Assembly (NCBI GenBank): GCA_017437745.1
Contig: JAFRYI010000007.1
Location: 210,767-274,766, forward strand
Length of the DNA stretch: 64,000 bases
Direction: 5' to 3'
Origin: Bacillota bacterium
GTDB lineage: Bacteria; Bacillota; Clostridia; Peptostreptococcales; Anaerovoracaceae
Numbering within the stretch: the first letter of the stretch is position 1; every line of letters begins with the position of its first letter. The notes under the pieces were generated by a model that was not told the origin of the DNA, did not search any database, and saw only the letters and a program-made list of their open reading frames with translations. Positions 52,723-61,274 of this stretch are shown piece after piece. Position numbers and translations under genes: made by a program.

Positions 52723-53334
52723 ATGAACATCGAAGAACTGAAGAAACTGACCGACGAACAGCTTGCCGAGCTTGCCCAGAAGGGCGACGCGGAAGCAGAG
52801 GAACTGCTGATCAGCAGGTACAAGAACATCGTCTCGTCCAGGGCCGCCATCTACTACATAATCGGCGGAGACCGCGACGACGTCATCCAGGAAGGCATGA
52901 TAGGTCTGTTCAAGGCCATCCGCAGCTATAAAGCGGACGGAGGATCTTCCTTCTCGAACTACGCGTACATGTGCATATCCAGGCAGATAGTCTCCGCCAT
53001 CAGAGCCGCTTCCCGCGAAAAGCACTCCCCGCTCAACGATGCTGTATCGCTGGATCAGCCCGTGGTCTGGGACGTCAACATGTACAACACGCTGGCGGAC
53101 GTCATCCCGGCCGGCGCGGATTCCGATCCGGAGAACATAGTGGCCAAGACCGAACTTCTGGAATCGATCGTAGGGCAGAAAAACGTCTCTTTCAGCAAGC
53201 TTGAGCACGCGACGATAAAATACCTCACCCAGGGCAAGACCTACCGCGAGATCGCCGCTCTGACCTTTAAAACACCCAAACAGATAGACAACGCCATCCA
53301 GCGCATACGCGCCAAACTGCAGAACGCGCGCTAG
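52723..53334 (+). CDS. sigH: RNA polymerase sigma factor SigH
   Basis: 203 residues of the SigH/sigma-70 class: region 2 (LLISRYKNIVSSRAAIYYI, DDVIQEGMIGLFKAIRSY, FSNYAYMCISRQIVSAIR) and region 4 (LTQGKTYREIAALTFKTPKQIDNAIQRIRAK). In Bacillus and Clostridium SigH starts the transition to sporulation or competence, and lies at this very place after rlmB. yacP, usually between rlmB and sigH, is missing. Its presence suggests a sporulating ancestor but does not prove that the strain forms spores. Confidence 0.94.
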   Translation: MNIEELKKLTDEQLAELAQKGDAEAEELLISRYKNIVSSRAAIYYIIGGDRDDVIQEGMIGLFKAIRSYKADGGSSFSNYAYMCISRQIVSAIRAASREKHSPLNDAVSLDQPVVWDVNMYNTLADVIPAGADSDPENIVAKTELLESIVGQKNVSFSKLEHATIKYLTQGKTYREIAALTFKTPKQIDNAIQRIRAKLQNAR

Positions 53335-53379
53335 AACGGAAAACACTTAAAAACTGCCCGGTTTCGGGTGTAAAAGTGT

Positions 53380-53408
53380 TTGACAACAGCGCCTTGCGCA
53401 AGTATAAT
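53380..53408 (+). promoter_or_regulatory. Consensus promoter of tRNA-Thr
   Basis: TTGACA at 53380-53385, 17-nt spacer, TATAAT at 53403-53408; tRNA begins 32 bp later. Confidence 0.85.
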
Positions 53409-53440
53409 AATTGGCGTCGCGGAAAGCGGCGCCATATGAT

Positions 53441-53516
<76 letters not shown>

Positions 53517-53517
53517 C

Positions 53518-53549
53518 CCGAAACCCCTTGAAATTTCAAGGGGTTTCGG
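53518..53549 (+). terminator. Terminator of tRNA-Thr
   Basis: A perfect 32-bp palindrome with arms CCGAAACCCCTTGAAA and TTTCAAGGGGTTTCGG, starting 1 nt after the CCA end; followed by CTTTAAA. Confidence 0.8.
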
Positions 53550-53593
53550 CTTTAAATAAGATTGTTGTATCCTGCGATTTCGTGATCATTTTG

Positions 53594-53617
53594 CAAAAAG
53601 TCTATCAAAAAGTCTAT
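53594..53617. repeat. Tandem 12-bp direct repeat CAAAAAGTCTAT
   Basis: Two identical copies, 53594-53605 and 53606-53617, 78 bp after the tRNA 3' end. Spacing and place resemble arm-type binding sites of tyrosine integrases. Confidence 0.85.
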
Positions 53618-53626
53618 GACACCTGA

Positions 53627-53646
53627 AAAAGTACCCGGGTACTTTT
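53627..53646. repeat. 20-bp perfect palindrome
   Basis: AAAAGTACCCGGGTACTTTT, 9 bp after the tandem repeat. Could be a protein-binding site at the integration junction. Confidence 0.8.
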
Positions 53647-53718
53647 CAAAAGGGATGAGGTCAGATCAGCCTTAACAGTGTTCGTACGTATCATACAGTA
53701 TTTATATTACAATCCACG

Positions 53719-53751
53719 CTCCCATGTCTGAAATTTAGGCATGGGAGTTTT
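53719..53751 (+). terminator. Orphan terminator-like hairpin
   Basis: Stem CTCCCATG / CATGGGAG with inner pairing around AAATTT, followed by TTTT. There is no gene in front of it; the shape also recalls right-end hairpins of IS200/IS605 elements. Confidence 0.6.
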
Positions 53752-53839
53752 CGTGTCTGTTTCTTTTGCGTTTTTTGGGGCTTATACTCCGGCTATCAAA
53801 AGAAAACAGCGGCTTAAAAGCCGCGGGGAGATGTAAGTC

Positions 53840-54445
53840 ATGAAGACGCGTTCAGTAACACTTATTAAGATCATTAAAACAGGATATATAGTCATATCCC
53901 TCACCTTTTGTGCTATAGGGATAATGTTTATAGCCGATCCGGACGTTTCGGCAAGGAACCTTATAACATTGCTCGGGATATGCATGATAGTATTCGGTGC
54001 TGTAAAGATAGTCGGATATTTTTCCAGAGACCTTTTCCGTCTTGCTTTTCAGTACGATCTGGAGCTCGGCGTGATACTCGCTATAACCGGTATAGCGGTG
54101 CTTACCTGGCCGGCTGGGTCTGTGACTGTCATATTTACAGCTCTTGGAATAGATGCTCTTGCCGACGCTCTTTTTAAGCTAAGGATAGCGATAGACGCAA
54201 AGCGTTTCGGTATAGACAAGTGGTGGATAACATTAGCGTTTGGCGCGGTAACAGCGGTGCTTGGGCTGCTGCTTGTAATAAGGCCCCTCGATACAGCGCG
54301 GGCGATGATAGTTCTTACAGGCATAGTCCTCTGCGCGGAAGGCGCGCTCAATCTTTGCAGCGCGCTCAGCATGGTAAAGATAATCAAACATCAATATCCT
54401 GACGATATTGAAATCAAATATTCTGAAACGGAGAACCCGGTATGA
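53840..54445 (+). CDS. HdeD/DUF308 family membrane protein
   Basis: 201 residues with six predicted membrane helices in three hairpins, the HdeD/DUF308 arrangement (GIMFIADPDVSARN, GIAVLTWPAGSVTVIF, GLLLVIRPLDTARAMIV show the repeating end-of-helix motif). HdeD in enterics is linked to acid resistance; the role in Clostridia is unknown. The stop overlaps the MMPL gene start by 4 bp, so the two are translationally coupled. First gene of the island-like region; codon use differs from the core genes upstream. Confidence 0.85.
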   Translation: MKTRSVTLIKIIKTGYIVISLTFCAIGIMFIADPDVSARNLITLLGICMIVFGAVKIVGYFSRDLFRLAFQYDLELGVILAITGIAVLTWPAGSVTVIFTALGIDALADALFKLRIAIDAKRFGIDKWWITLAFGAVTAVLGLLLVIRPLDTARAMIVLTGIVLCAEGALNLCSALSMVKIIKHQYPDDIEIKYSETENPV

Positions 54446-56541
54446 AATTCGCAAAAGGAGTAGTTAAATACAGAACAGCAATACTGATAGCAGCGGTCAT
54501 CCTGATGATCCCGGCATTGCTGGGATATCTGGGAACAAGGGTAAATTACAATATGCTGGACTATCTGCCAGATAATATGGATACCGTTATCGGACAAAAC
54601 GAGCTGATGGAAGAGTTCGGTAAAGGAGCTTTCTCGTTCATTATCGTTGAAAATATGAGCCCTCAAAATGTCGCGGTGCTCAAGGGCAAAATAGAAGCGG
54701 TAGAGCACGTTGAATCGGTGCTCTGGTACGACAGTATAATGGATCTTTCGGTCCCGATGGAGATGCTACCTTCTAAGCTGTACGATGCTTTCAACAACGG
54801 CGATGCCACTATGATGGCGGTATTCTTTGACAGCTCAACATCTGAGGATGTGACAATGGATGCCATCAGGGAGATAAGGCGCGTTACCGAAGGGCAGTGC
54901 TATATTTCAGGAATGTCTGCGCTGGTGACAGACCTTAAGGACATCTGCGAAAGAGAAGAGCCTGTCTATGTAGGCATAGCGGTGGCGCTGGCTCTTGCAG
55001 CGATGATGCTGTTTCTTGATAACTGGCTGATTCCGCTGGTGTTCCTTGCCTCTATCGGCATGATGATACTGCTTAATCTTGGAACGAATTTCGTTCTGGG
55101 GGAGATATCTTACATAACAAAGGCGATGTCGGCTGTCCTGCAGCTTGCCGTTACAATGGATTATTCAATATTCCTCTGGCACAGCTACACTGAACAGCTT
55201 GAAATTGAAAAAGATCATAAAGAAGCTATGGCAAAGGCCGTACATGCAACATTTACGAGTGTCATCGGAAGTTCTGTAACTACGGTCGCGGGCTTTATTG
55301 CACTTTGCTTTATGTCCTTCACCATGGGCAGCGACATAGGTATCGTAATGGCAAAAGGCGTCATATTCGGCGTAATAGGCTGTGTGACGGTTCTGCCGGC
55401 AATGATACTGCTTCTTGATAGGCCTCTTCAGAAAGCCTCCCATAAGTCTGTCATCCCCCGAATGGAAGGCCTGGCAAAAGGTATAGTAAAGATATTCCCG
55501 GTGCTCCTGGTGGCCTTTGTGATTATAGCTGTTCCTGCCTATTACGGTTACAGCCAGACAAACAGCGAAGTCTATTACGATATGGCGCAGTGCCTGCCGG
55601 AGACCATGGATTTTGTCGAGGCTAATAAAAAGCTGCAGGACAATTTCGACATCGCGTCAACACATATGCTTCTTGTCGACAGCAGAACCCCATCCAAAGA
55701 TGTCAGATCTATGATAAGCGAGATGGAACAGGTTGACGGTGTGAAATATGTTCTGGGGCTTGAGAGCGTTCTCGGTCCGGACATTCCGGAGAAGCTGCTT
55801 CCGGATCAGCTCAGGAACGTCCTTAAAAGCGAAAAGTGGGAGCTGCTTCTTATCAATTCCGAATACCACGCGGCAAGCGATGCGGTAAACGATCAGATAG
55901 AAGAACTGAATCTGATCCTGAAAAAGTACGATCCAAGCGGTATGCTTATCGGAGAGGGTCCGTGCATGAAGGATATGATAGATACCACCGACCGTGATTT
56001 TAAGATAGTAAACGCGGTATCGATACTGCTGATCTTCGTGATAATAGCGCTGGTCGAGAAGAGTATCTCGCTGCCGTTTATACTGATAGCGGTCATAGAA
56101 GTCGCGATATTTGTAAATCTCGGACTTCCGCATTATTTGGGACAGAGTCTTCCGTTTATCGCACCGATATGCTTATCTACGATCCAGCTTGGAGCAACAG
56201 TGGACTACGCGATACTGATGACTACCAGATATAAAGCGGAGCGAATAGTCGGAAACGATAAGAAAGAAGCTGTAAGAACAGCACTTGAGACGTCGATCCC
56301 ATCAATAATAGTTTCCGGAATGGGCCTTTTCGCGGCGACCTTTGGTGTTGCGCTATACTCTAACGTGGATATTATCAGGTCTATGTGCATGCTGATGGCG
56401 CGCGGAGCTCTGATAAGCGTTGCAATGGTAATATTTGTACTCCCCGCCCTTCTGCTGCTGTTTGACGGAGTGATATGCACAACGACATCTGGTATGAAGC
56501 ATCTGAGTGCAAAACAGAAATATAGACAACATCAAGCATAA
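54442..56541 (+). CDS. MMPL/RND superfamily transporter
   Basis: 699 residues with two equal halves, each with one helix, a ~130-residue outer domain and five further helices, the usual 12-helix MMPL pattern (LQLAVTMDYSIFLWHSY in the first half and LGATVDYAILMTTRY in the second contain the Asp-Tyr pair of the proton path). MMPL proteins export lipids or drugs with proton motive force. Here it is coupled to an HdeD-like gene before it and followed by a secreted LxxG-repeat protein, a set seen in other Clostridia with a TetR regulator. Substrate is unknown. Confidence 0.9.
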   Translation: MKFAKGVVKYRTAILIAAVILMIPALLGYLGTRVNYNMLDYLPDNMDTVIGQNELMEEFGKGAFSFIIVENMSPQNVAVLKGKIEAVEHVESVLWYDSIMDLSVPMEMLPSKLYDAFNNGDATMMAVFFDSSTSEDVTMDAIREIRRVTEGQCYISGMSALVTDLKDICEREEPVYVGIAVALALAAMMLFLDNWLIPLVFLASIGMMILLNLGTNFVLGEISYITKAMSAVLQLAVTMDYSIFLWHSYTEQLEIEKDHKEAMAKAVHATFTSVIGSSVTTVAGFIALCFMSFTMGSDIGIVMAKGVIFGVIGCVTVLPAMILLLDRPLQKASHKSVIPRMEGLAKGIVKIFPVLLVAFVIIAVPAYYGYSQTNSEVYYDMAQCLPETMDFVEANKKLQDNFDIASTHMLLVDSRTPSKDVRSMISEMEQVDGVKYVLGLESVLGPDIPEKLLPDQLRNVLKSEKWELLLINSEYHAASDAVNDQIEELNLILKKYDPSGMLIGEGPCMKDMIDTTDRDFKIVNAVSILLIFVIIALVEKSISLPFILIAVIEVAIFVNLGLPHYLGQSLPFIAPICLSTIQLGATVDYAILMTTRYKAERIVGNDKKEAVRTALETSIPSIIVSGMGLFAATFGVALYSNVDIIRSMCMLMARGALISVAMVIFVLPALLLLFDGVICTTTSGMKHLSAKQKYRQHQA

Positions 56542-56559
56542 AAATAATGGCTTAGTAAG

Positions 56560-56615
56560 GTTCTGGGGTGGCAGTGTGCAGGCCCTGTGAAAAGGGCAAG
56601 TTCCCCTATCAGAAC
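56560..56615 (+). other. Structured intergenic segment between MMPL and the heptad protein
   Basis: Outer stem GTTCTG (56560-56565) with CAGAAC (56610-56615), next to GGG/CCC, enclosing a hairpin GCCCT-GTGAAA-AGGGC (56582-56597). It is not followed by a T-run, so it is not a plain terminator; a processing site or regulatory RNA element is possible. Confidence 0.4.
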
Positions 56616-56647
56616 TGAATACGATATATAAATCGGAGGCAATTTAG

Positions 56648-58960
56648 ATGAAAAACAGAAAAATTAAAATCACAGCATTAGCTCTCTGCGCAGTACTTGT
56701 TGCCGGCGGCAGCGCAGCATACGCGGTGCACGGCAGCAACAGCGCGGCGGTTACCGGCAATAATTCCGAACCCGGGAGCAAAGCGCTTGCATCGCAGCCT
56801 GCAGGCACTGTTCTTAATGAAACGGAAGGTACAGTGTTGTCTACGGCAGATAAAGACGACGAAGAAGGCAGCGTCGTTTATATCTTCGCTGATGCAGACG
56901 GAAACATTGATCATGTATCGGTGAAGAACGCAGAGTCCGGTGACTTTGATAAATATACAGAGGCAGCGGAAATTCCTGTCAGCATCAGTGTAAGCTATGA
57001 ACTCGACGGTAAGGCTGCTGCGGCAGATGAGCTTGCAGGAAAGAGCGGGCATATAAAGATCCGCTATGAATATACGAATCTTACGGAAAAGACTGTCACA
57101 GTAAACGGAAAAACAGAAAAAGTGCATGTGCCTTTTGCCGTAGCGACGGGTCTGATACTTAACAATGATACGTTCTCGAACATCAAACTTACAAACGCAA
57201 AGCTTGCGGATGACGGCGCCCGCAGCGCGGTTGCCGCGATAGTATTCCCCGGCCTTCAGAGCGATCTTGGTATCGATACCGATAAGTTTACCATTCCGGA
57301 ATACTTTGAGATAGAAGCAGATGTTAAGGATTTCTCGCTTGAAATGACTCTCTCTGTAGTAAGCAGCGAGATATTCGAAAAATTCGATACAGACACACTT
57401 GATGATATCAGCAGCCTTTCTGACTCTCTCGGAGAGCTTACGGACGCTATGAACCAGCTGATAAACGGATCTTTGCAGCTATACAACGGACTTTGCACTC
57501 TGCTTGAAAAGTCTGCCGCATTATCAGAAGGGACGGATAAGCTTTCCACAGGAGCGCTCCAGCTTAAAAACGGCGCGGACGATCTTAACGCAGGTGCCGC
57601 AAAGCTTAAAGACGGTGCCTCTCAGATCGCCGGAGGCTTAAACACACTCGATTCGAACAGCATAGCCCTTAATGACGGGGCAAGACAGGTGTTTGTAACT
57701 CTTCTTCAGACAGCAAAGTCCCAGCTTGAAGCATCCGGCCTTGATGTACCGGAGATGACCATAGATAACTACAGCACGGTGCTTGAAAATATAATCTCAT
57801 CTCTTGATGCCGATAATGTATATGCCCAGGCTCTTGACGCAGTGACCAAAGGCGTAGAAGAAAAGCGTCCTTACATAGAGGAGCAGGTAACAGAAGCTGT
57901 CAGCAAACAGGTCAGAGAAAAGGTAGAGGCAGCGGTAAGAGCTGAGGTGGAAGTCAAGGTTACCGAGGCAGTAAGAGCAGAGGCCGAAGCAAAAGTGACT
58001 GCAGCTGTCCAGGCCGGTGTTGAGGAACAGGTAAATGCTGCTGTTTATACAGCCGTGCGTTCGCAGGTTATCCAGGCTGCAACCGGAATGGACGCAGCCC
58101 AGTACGATGAGGCAGTGTCTGCAGGTCTGGTGGACGAGCAGACTCAGTCTGCGATAGAAAATGCTATAGCTGAACAAATGGCCTCGGATGCTGTCAAAGA
58201 GCAGATCGCTGCAAACGTCAGCGAGCAGATGGCGTCCGAGACCGTTCAGAATATGATCGCGGACAACACAGAGCTTCAAATGGGCTCCGAAGATGTACAG
58301 AAAACGATCGCAGAAAATGTTGAGACCCAGATGTCTTCGGATGATGTGTCTTCGATAATAACTGCAAAGACCGATGAGCAGATGGCTTCAGATGACATAA
58401 AAGCACTTATCTCTCAGAATACGGAAGCCCAGGTGCAGAAAGCCATAGCGGATACCATGGCCGGTGATGAGGTGCAGGCAAAGCTTGCAGCGGCTTCGGA
58501 GGGAGCTAAAAAAGTGATGGATCTTAAGACATCGCTCGACAGTTACAAAGCGTTCTATTCAGGGCTCACCGCTTATACGGCAGGCGTCGGGGAAGTTGCG
58601 AAAGGCGCAGCAGAACTCAGCAAAGGAGCTGAAGACCTCAGCAGCGGTACTGGAAGCCTTGCCTCGGGCGCGGGAGAACTCTACAGCGGTGCTGCGGCAT
58701 TGAAAGACGTCATACCGGCTCTGACAGACGGTGTTACGCAACTTAAAAACGGATCATGGAATCTGTACAGCGGACTTGTGCAGTTCAACACGGACGGAGT
58801 TCAGAAGCTTGTGAGCGCAGTAGATGACGATCTGGAAGGCTTTGTGGATAAACTTCAGGCAGTAAAGGATGCAGCAAAACTCTATGATCTTGAGACCTCG
58901 GATGATACAGATCCGCTTGCTTCCTTGAAATATATATACAGAACAGAGGAAATAAAATAG
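56648..58960 (+). CDS. Secreted X-X-X-Leu-X-X-Gly heptad-repeat protein
   Basis: 770 residues. A signal peptide (ITALALCAVLVAGGSAAYA) precedes a beta-rich N-terminal domain (to ~240), then two blocks of LxxG heptads (about 285-330, e.g. KLSTGALQLKNGADDLNAG, and about 650-700, e.g. GAAELSKGAEDLSSGTG) around a long Ala/Glu/Val-rich coiled coil (~400-630) with degenerate repeats of EQMASDDVK type. These heptads occur in YhgE/Pip-like and MMPL-associated envelope proteins. No C-terminal membrane helix is present, unlike YhgE, so it is free or bound to the MMPL transporter. The role is probably as the transporter's outer partner. Confidence 0.8.
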   Translation: MKNRKIKITALALCAVLVAGGSAAYAVHGSNSAAVTGNNSEPGSKALASQPAGTVLNETEGTVLSTADKDDEEGSVVYIFADADGNIDHVSVKNAESGDFDKYTEAAEIPVSISVSYELDGKAAAADELAGKSGHIKIRYEYTNLTEKTVTVNGKTEKVHVPFAVATGLILNNDTFSNIKLTNAKLADDGARSAVAAIVFPGLQSDLGIDTDKFTIPEYFEIEADVKDFSLEMTLSVVSSEIFEKFDTDTLDDISSLSDSLGELTDAMNQLINGSLQLYNGLCTLLEKSAALSEGTDKLSTGALQLKNGADDLNAGAAKLKDGASQIAGGLNTLDSNSIALNDGARQVFVTLLQTAKSQLEASGLDVPEMTIDNYSTVLENIISSLDADNVYAQALDAVTKGVEEKRPYIEEQVTEAVSKQVREKVEAAVRAEVEVKVTEAVRAEAEAKVTAAVQAGVEEQVNAAVYTAVRSQVIQAATGMDAAQYDEAVSAGLVDEQTQSAIENAIAEQMASDAVKEQIAANVSEQMASETVQNMIADNTELQMGSEDVQKTIAENVETQMSSDDVSSIITAKTDEQMASDDIKALISQNTEAQVQKAIADTMAGDEVQAKLAAASEGAKKVMDLKTSLDSYKAFYSGLTAYTAGVGEVAKGAAELSKGAEDLSSGTGSLASGAGELYSGAAALKDVIPALTDGVTQLKNGSWNLYSGLVQFNTDGVQKLVSAVDDDLEGFVDKLQAVKDAAKLYDLETSDDTDPLASLKYIYRTEEIK

Positions 58961-59099
58961 TAAGGAAAAATATGGTTAGTGCAAATAAAGGCTGGCGCAT
59001 CGCAATCTATGATGAGCTGTGCTCCGGCCCTTGTACATAGCCAGCACTCAAATTAAGGTCAATATTACTGTCAGATATTATTACAGGGAGAAAAATACC

Positions 59100-60473
59100 A
59101 TGACAAATTTAGCTCACGCAGCGGAAAGAAAGGCTTTCCAGATAACGCTTGAGAAGCTCGTGAAGAAAGCAAAGACCGAGAATGCCGGAGAAGTGGCAGA
59201 CAGCCTGATAAATCTTATAGAAAAGATACTCGGCCCTGCCTGGAAGGATAAGACCTACGAAGAACTCAGGAGCATTGCGGCAGACCCGGACAGCAAATGG
59301 GCTCGTTTTGCGGACAGGGTGATGCAAAATACAGATGAGAAGATACTTACGACTTTCCTTCTGAACGCGGCCTATGAAGGCGGTTTCAGAGGCTATAAGA
59401 CGGCTCACGAAGCTGGTATAGAGCTTGGCTGCAACGTTCCGTGGATAGTCCTTATGGACCCGACGAGCGCGTGCAATATGCACTGCACCGGCTGCTGGGC
59501 AGCGGAGTACGGCCATAAGCAGAACCTTTCATACGAGGTGATGGATAAGGTGCTTACAGAAGGAAAGCCGCTGGGCTTACACGCCTGTCTGTTTACCGGA
59601 GGAGAGCCTCTAATCCGCAAGAAGGATATAATAAGGCTCTGTGAAAAGCACAGGGATGTTGCCTTCCACGCGTTTACAAACGGAACTCTGATAGACGACG
59701 ATTTTTGCAAAGAAATGCTCCGCGTGGGAAACATATTCCTTTCTGTAAGCCTTGAAGGCTTCGAAGATGCCAACGACTCCAGAAGAGGAGACGGGCACTT
59801 CGCAAACGCCATAAAGGCAATGGATCTGATGCACTCTTACAAAATACCTTTCGGCGTTTCCATCTGCTACACAAGCCGCAACTATCTGGATGTGACGAGC
59901 GACGCGTTCCTCGATATGCTTATTGAAAAAGGCTGCTATTTCGCATGGTATTTCCACTATATGCCTGTTGGGATGAACGCCTCTACGGACCTTCTCCTGA
60001 CCCCGGAACAGCGCCTTTACATGAAGAATAAGATCCGCGACATACGCGGTATGGAAGGCGGAAAGGAGATATTCGCTATAGATTTCCAGAACGACGGGGA
60101 GTTTGTCGGCGGGTGCGTCGCGGGAGGCAAGTTCTACTGCCACATCAACGCGGCGGGAGACGTAGAGCCCTGCGTATTCGTTCATTATTCAGGAGCCAAC
60201 ATAAATGAGATGTCCTACCTGGACTGTCTAAGGCAGCCGCTGTTTATGAAGTATCACGAGAACCAGCCTTTCAACGAAAATCTGCTGATGCCGTGTCCGA
60301 TGCTCGAGAACCCTGAGATACTGCGCCGCATAGCAAAAGAAGCCGGAGCAGTCTCGACTGATCTTGAGGCCCCGGAGGAAGTTGACCACCTCTGCGACAA
60401 ATGCGTGGACTACGCGGCCTGCTGGAAGCCGGTGGCCGAAGAAGAGTGGAAGAACAGGATCATCAGGAAATAA
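59100..60473 (+). CDS. Radical SAM protein with SPASM-like C-terminus
   Basis: 457 residues. A ~110-residue N-terminal helical region precedes the radical SAM core with the 4Fe-4S motif Cys125-Cys129-Cys132 in SACNMHCTGCWAAEYG, FTGGEPL for SAM binding, and AFTNGTLID. The C-terminus has further cysteines (GGCVAGGKFYCHINAAGDVEPC and CDKCVDYAAC, written here as motifs) that could hold auxiliary clusters. ATG 59100 follows AGGGAG; the frame from 59019 has no site. No precursor peptide gene is seen, so it may act on a lipid or metabolite rather than a peptide. It follows the heptad protein by 140 bp. Confidence 0.88.
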   Translation: MTNLAHAAERKAFQITLEKLVKKAKTENAGEVADSLINLIEKILGPAWKDKTYEELRSIAADPDSKWARFADRVMQNTDEKILTTFLLNAAYEGGFRGYKTAHEAGIELGCNVPWIVLMDPTSACNMHCTGCWAAEYGHKQNLSYEVMDKVLTEGKPLGLHACLFTGGEPLIRKKDIIRLCEKHRDVAFHAFTNGTLIDDDFCKEMLRVGNIFLSVSLEGFEDANDSRRGDGHFANAIKAMDLMHSYKIPFGVSICYTSRNYLDVTSDAFLDMLIEKGCYFAWYFHYMPVGMNASTDLLLTPEQRLYMKNKIRDIRGMEGGKEIFAIDFQNDGEFVGGCVAGGKFYCHINAAGDVEPCVFVHYSGANINEMSYLDCLRQPLFMKYHENQPFNENLLMPCPMLENPEILRRIAKEAGAVSTDLEAPEEVDHLCDKCVDYAACWKPVAEEEWKNRIIRK

Positions 60474-60542
60474 AGCAGCTATCAATAGATGCTCGATTCC
60501 TTAGGGGTATGCAAAGAATATAATAACGAGGGCGAAGCTAGC

Positions 60543-60614
60543 CTGTCATTCTGAGGGCGAAGCCCGAAGAATCTAAAAAAGAAGTTAGATTCTTCGCTTC
60601 GCTCAGAATGACAG
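60543..60614. repeat. Palindromic intergenic repeat (MITE/REP-like)
   Basis: 72 bp between the radical SAM and TetR genes. The arms begin CTGTCATTCTGAG and end CTCAGAATGACAG, pairing over about 30 bp around an 8-nt loop; the left arm has an extra small GGGCGAAGCCC hairpin. The arm sequence resembles a dispersed palindromic repeat reported from many bacterial genomes. Confidence 0.8.
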
Positions 60615-60692
60615 AATAAAAGCGCTGTATGGAAGAGTTTCTCCCAGGCGGCGCTATTTTAACAGCGGCAATTGATCTTTCCTTTGCGGCGG

Positions 60693-61253
60693 CTACTGAT
60701 CTTTCCTGCAGCGCTTTATCAGCTCGTCGGACATTCCGTGCATAAGTTCGCATATGCGGGTTATTTTTTTGCCTGCAGTGGGATCCATTCGCTTATCTAG
60801 CCAGCTTATGGAAAGACCGAATAAAAGACTTTTGTATATATGCTCGACTAGCTCTTTGTCAGAAGGATCTATCTCTACTCCTGAGAGCGCGGCTTTGCTG
60901 TATGTAGTGATAACATAATCGCACACCTTCCACTGATACCTTTCGAAAATATCGCGGCTGACCGAGTTGTATATATGCATCACGGATCTTCTGTGAGTTG
61001 TCACAAAATCTATCGTTGCCTTCAGCGCCGTCTCGATAGATTCCACTGTCGGATAATCGTTTATAATACGATCAGCCTCGTCATGCGCTATCTCTTCCAT
61101 CAGTGCGGGAATGTCAGCGTAGTGGTAGTAAAAGGAGTTCCTGTTGATGCCGCAGTCTTCGACTATCATTTTGACGGTTATCTGGCTGAGCGGCTTTTCT
61201 TCGAGAAGCTTCAGGAAAGATGATTTTATCGCGTTTTTTGTAAAGCTCGACAT
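60693..61253 (-). CDS. TetR/AcrR family transcriptional regulator
   Basis: 186 residues. The N-terminal HTH is standard (KPLSQITVKMIVEDCGINRNSFYYHYADIPALM); the ~130-residue C-terminal helical domain is of the TetR_C_7/DhaS-like kind found in Lachnospiraceae and Clostridia. It faces the HdeD-MMPL-heptad-radical SAM run and most likely represses it or the CmpB gene that lies upstream of it on the same strand. AAGGAGG precedes the ATG. Confidence 0.9.
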   Translation of the reverse strand: MSSFTKNAIKSSFLKLLEEKPLSQITVKMIVEDCGINRNSFYYHYADIPALMEEIAHDEADRIINDYPTVESIETALKATIDFVTTHRRSVMHIYNSVSRDIFERYQWKVCDYVITTYSKAALSGVEIDPSDKELVEHIYKSLLFGLSISWLDKRMDPTAGKKITRICELMHGMSDELIKRCRKDQ

Positions 61254-61274
61254 TTCGGCCTCCTTGTGCTACTG

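Larger units (their letters stand above)
53517..53839. other. Non-coding junction between tRNA-Thr and the accessory region
   Basis: No gene is seen in these 323 bp. They hold a tRNA terminator (53518-53549), a perfect tandem duplication of CAAAAAGTCTAT (53594-53617), a 20-bp perfect palindrome centred on CCCGGG (53627-53646) and a second terminator-like hairpin (53719-53751). Base composition turns AT-rich. This is probably the left junction of an integrated element. Confidence 0.6.

Noticed and set aside
53594..53646. CRISPR array
   Set aside because: Only two 12-bp units with no spacer between them; far too short and without cas genes.
59019..59099. N-terminal extension of the radical SAM protein
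   Set aside because: No ribosome-binding site before 59019, and AGGGAG fits ATG 59100; the extension looks like leader sequence.
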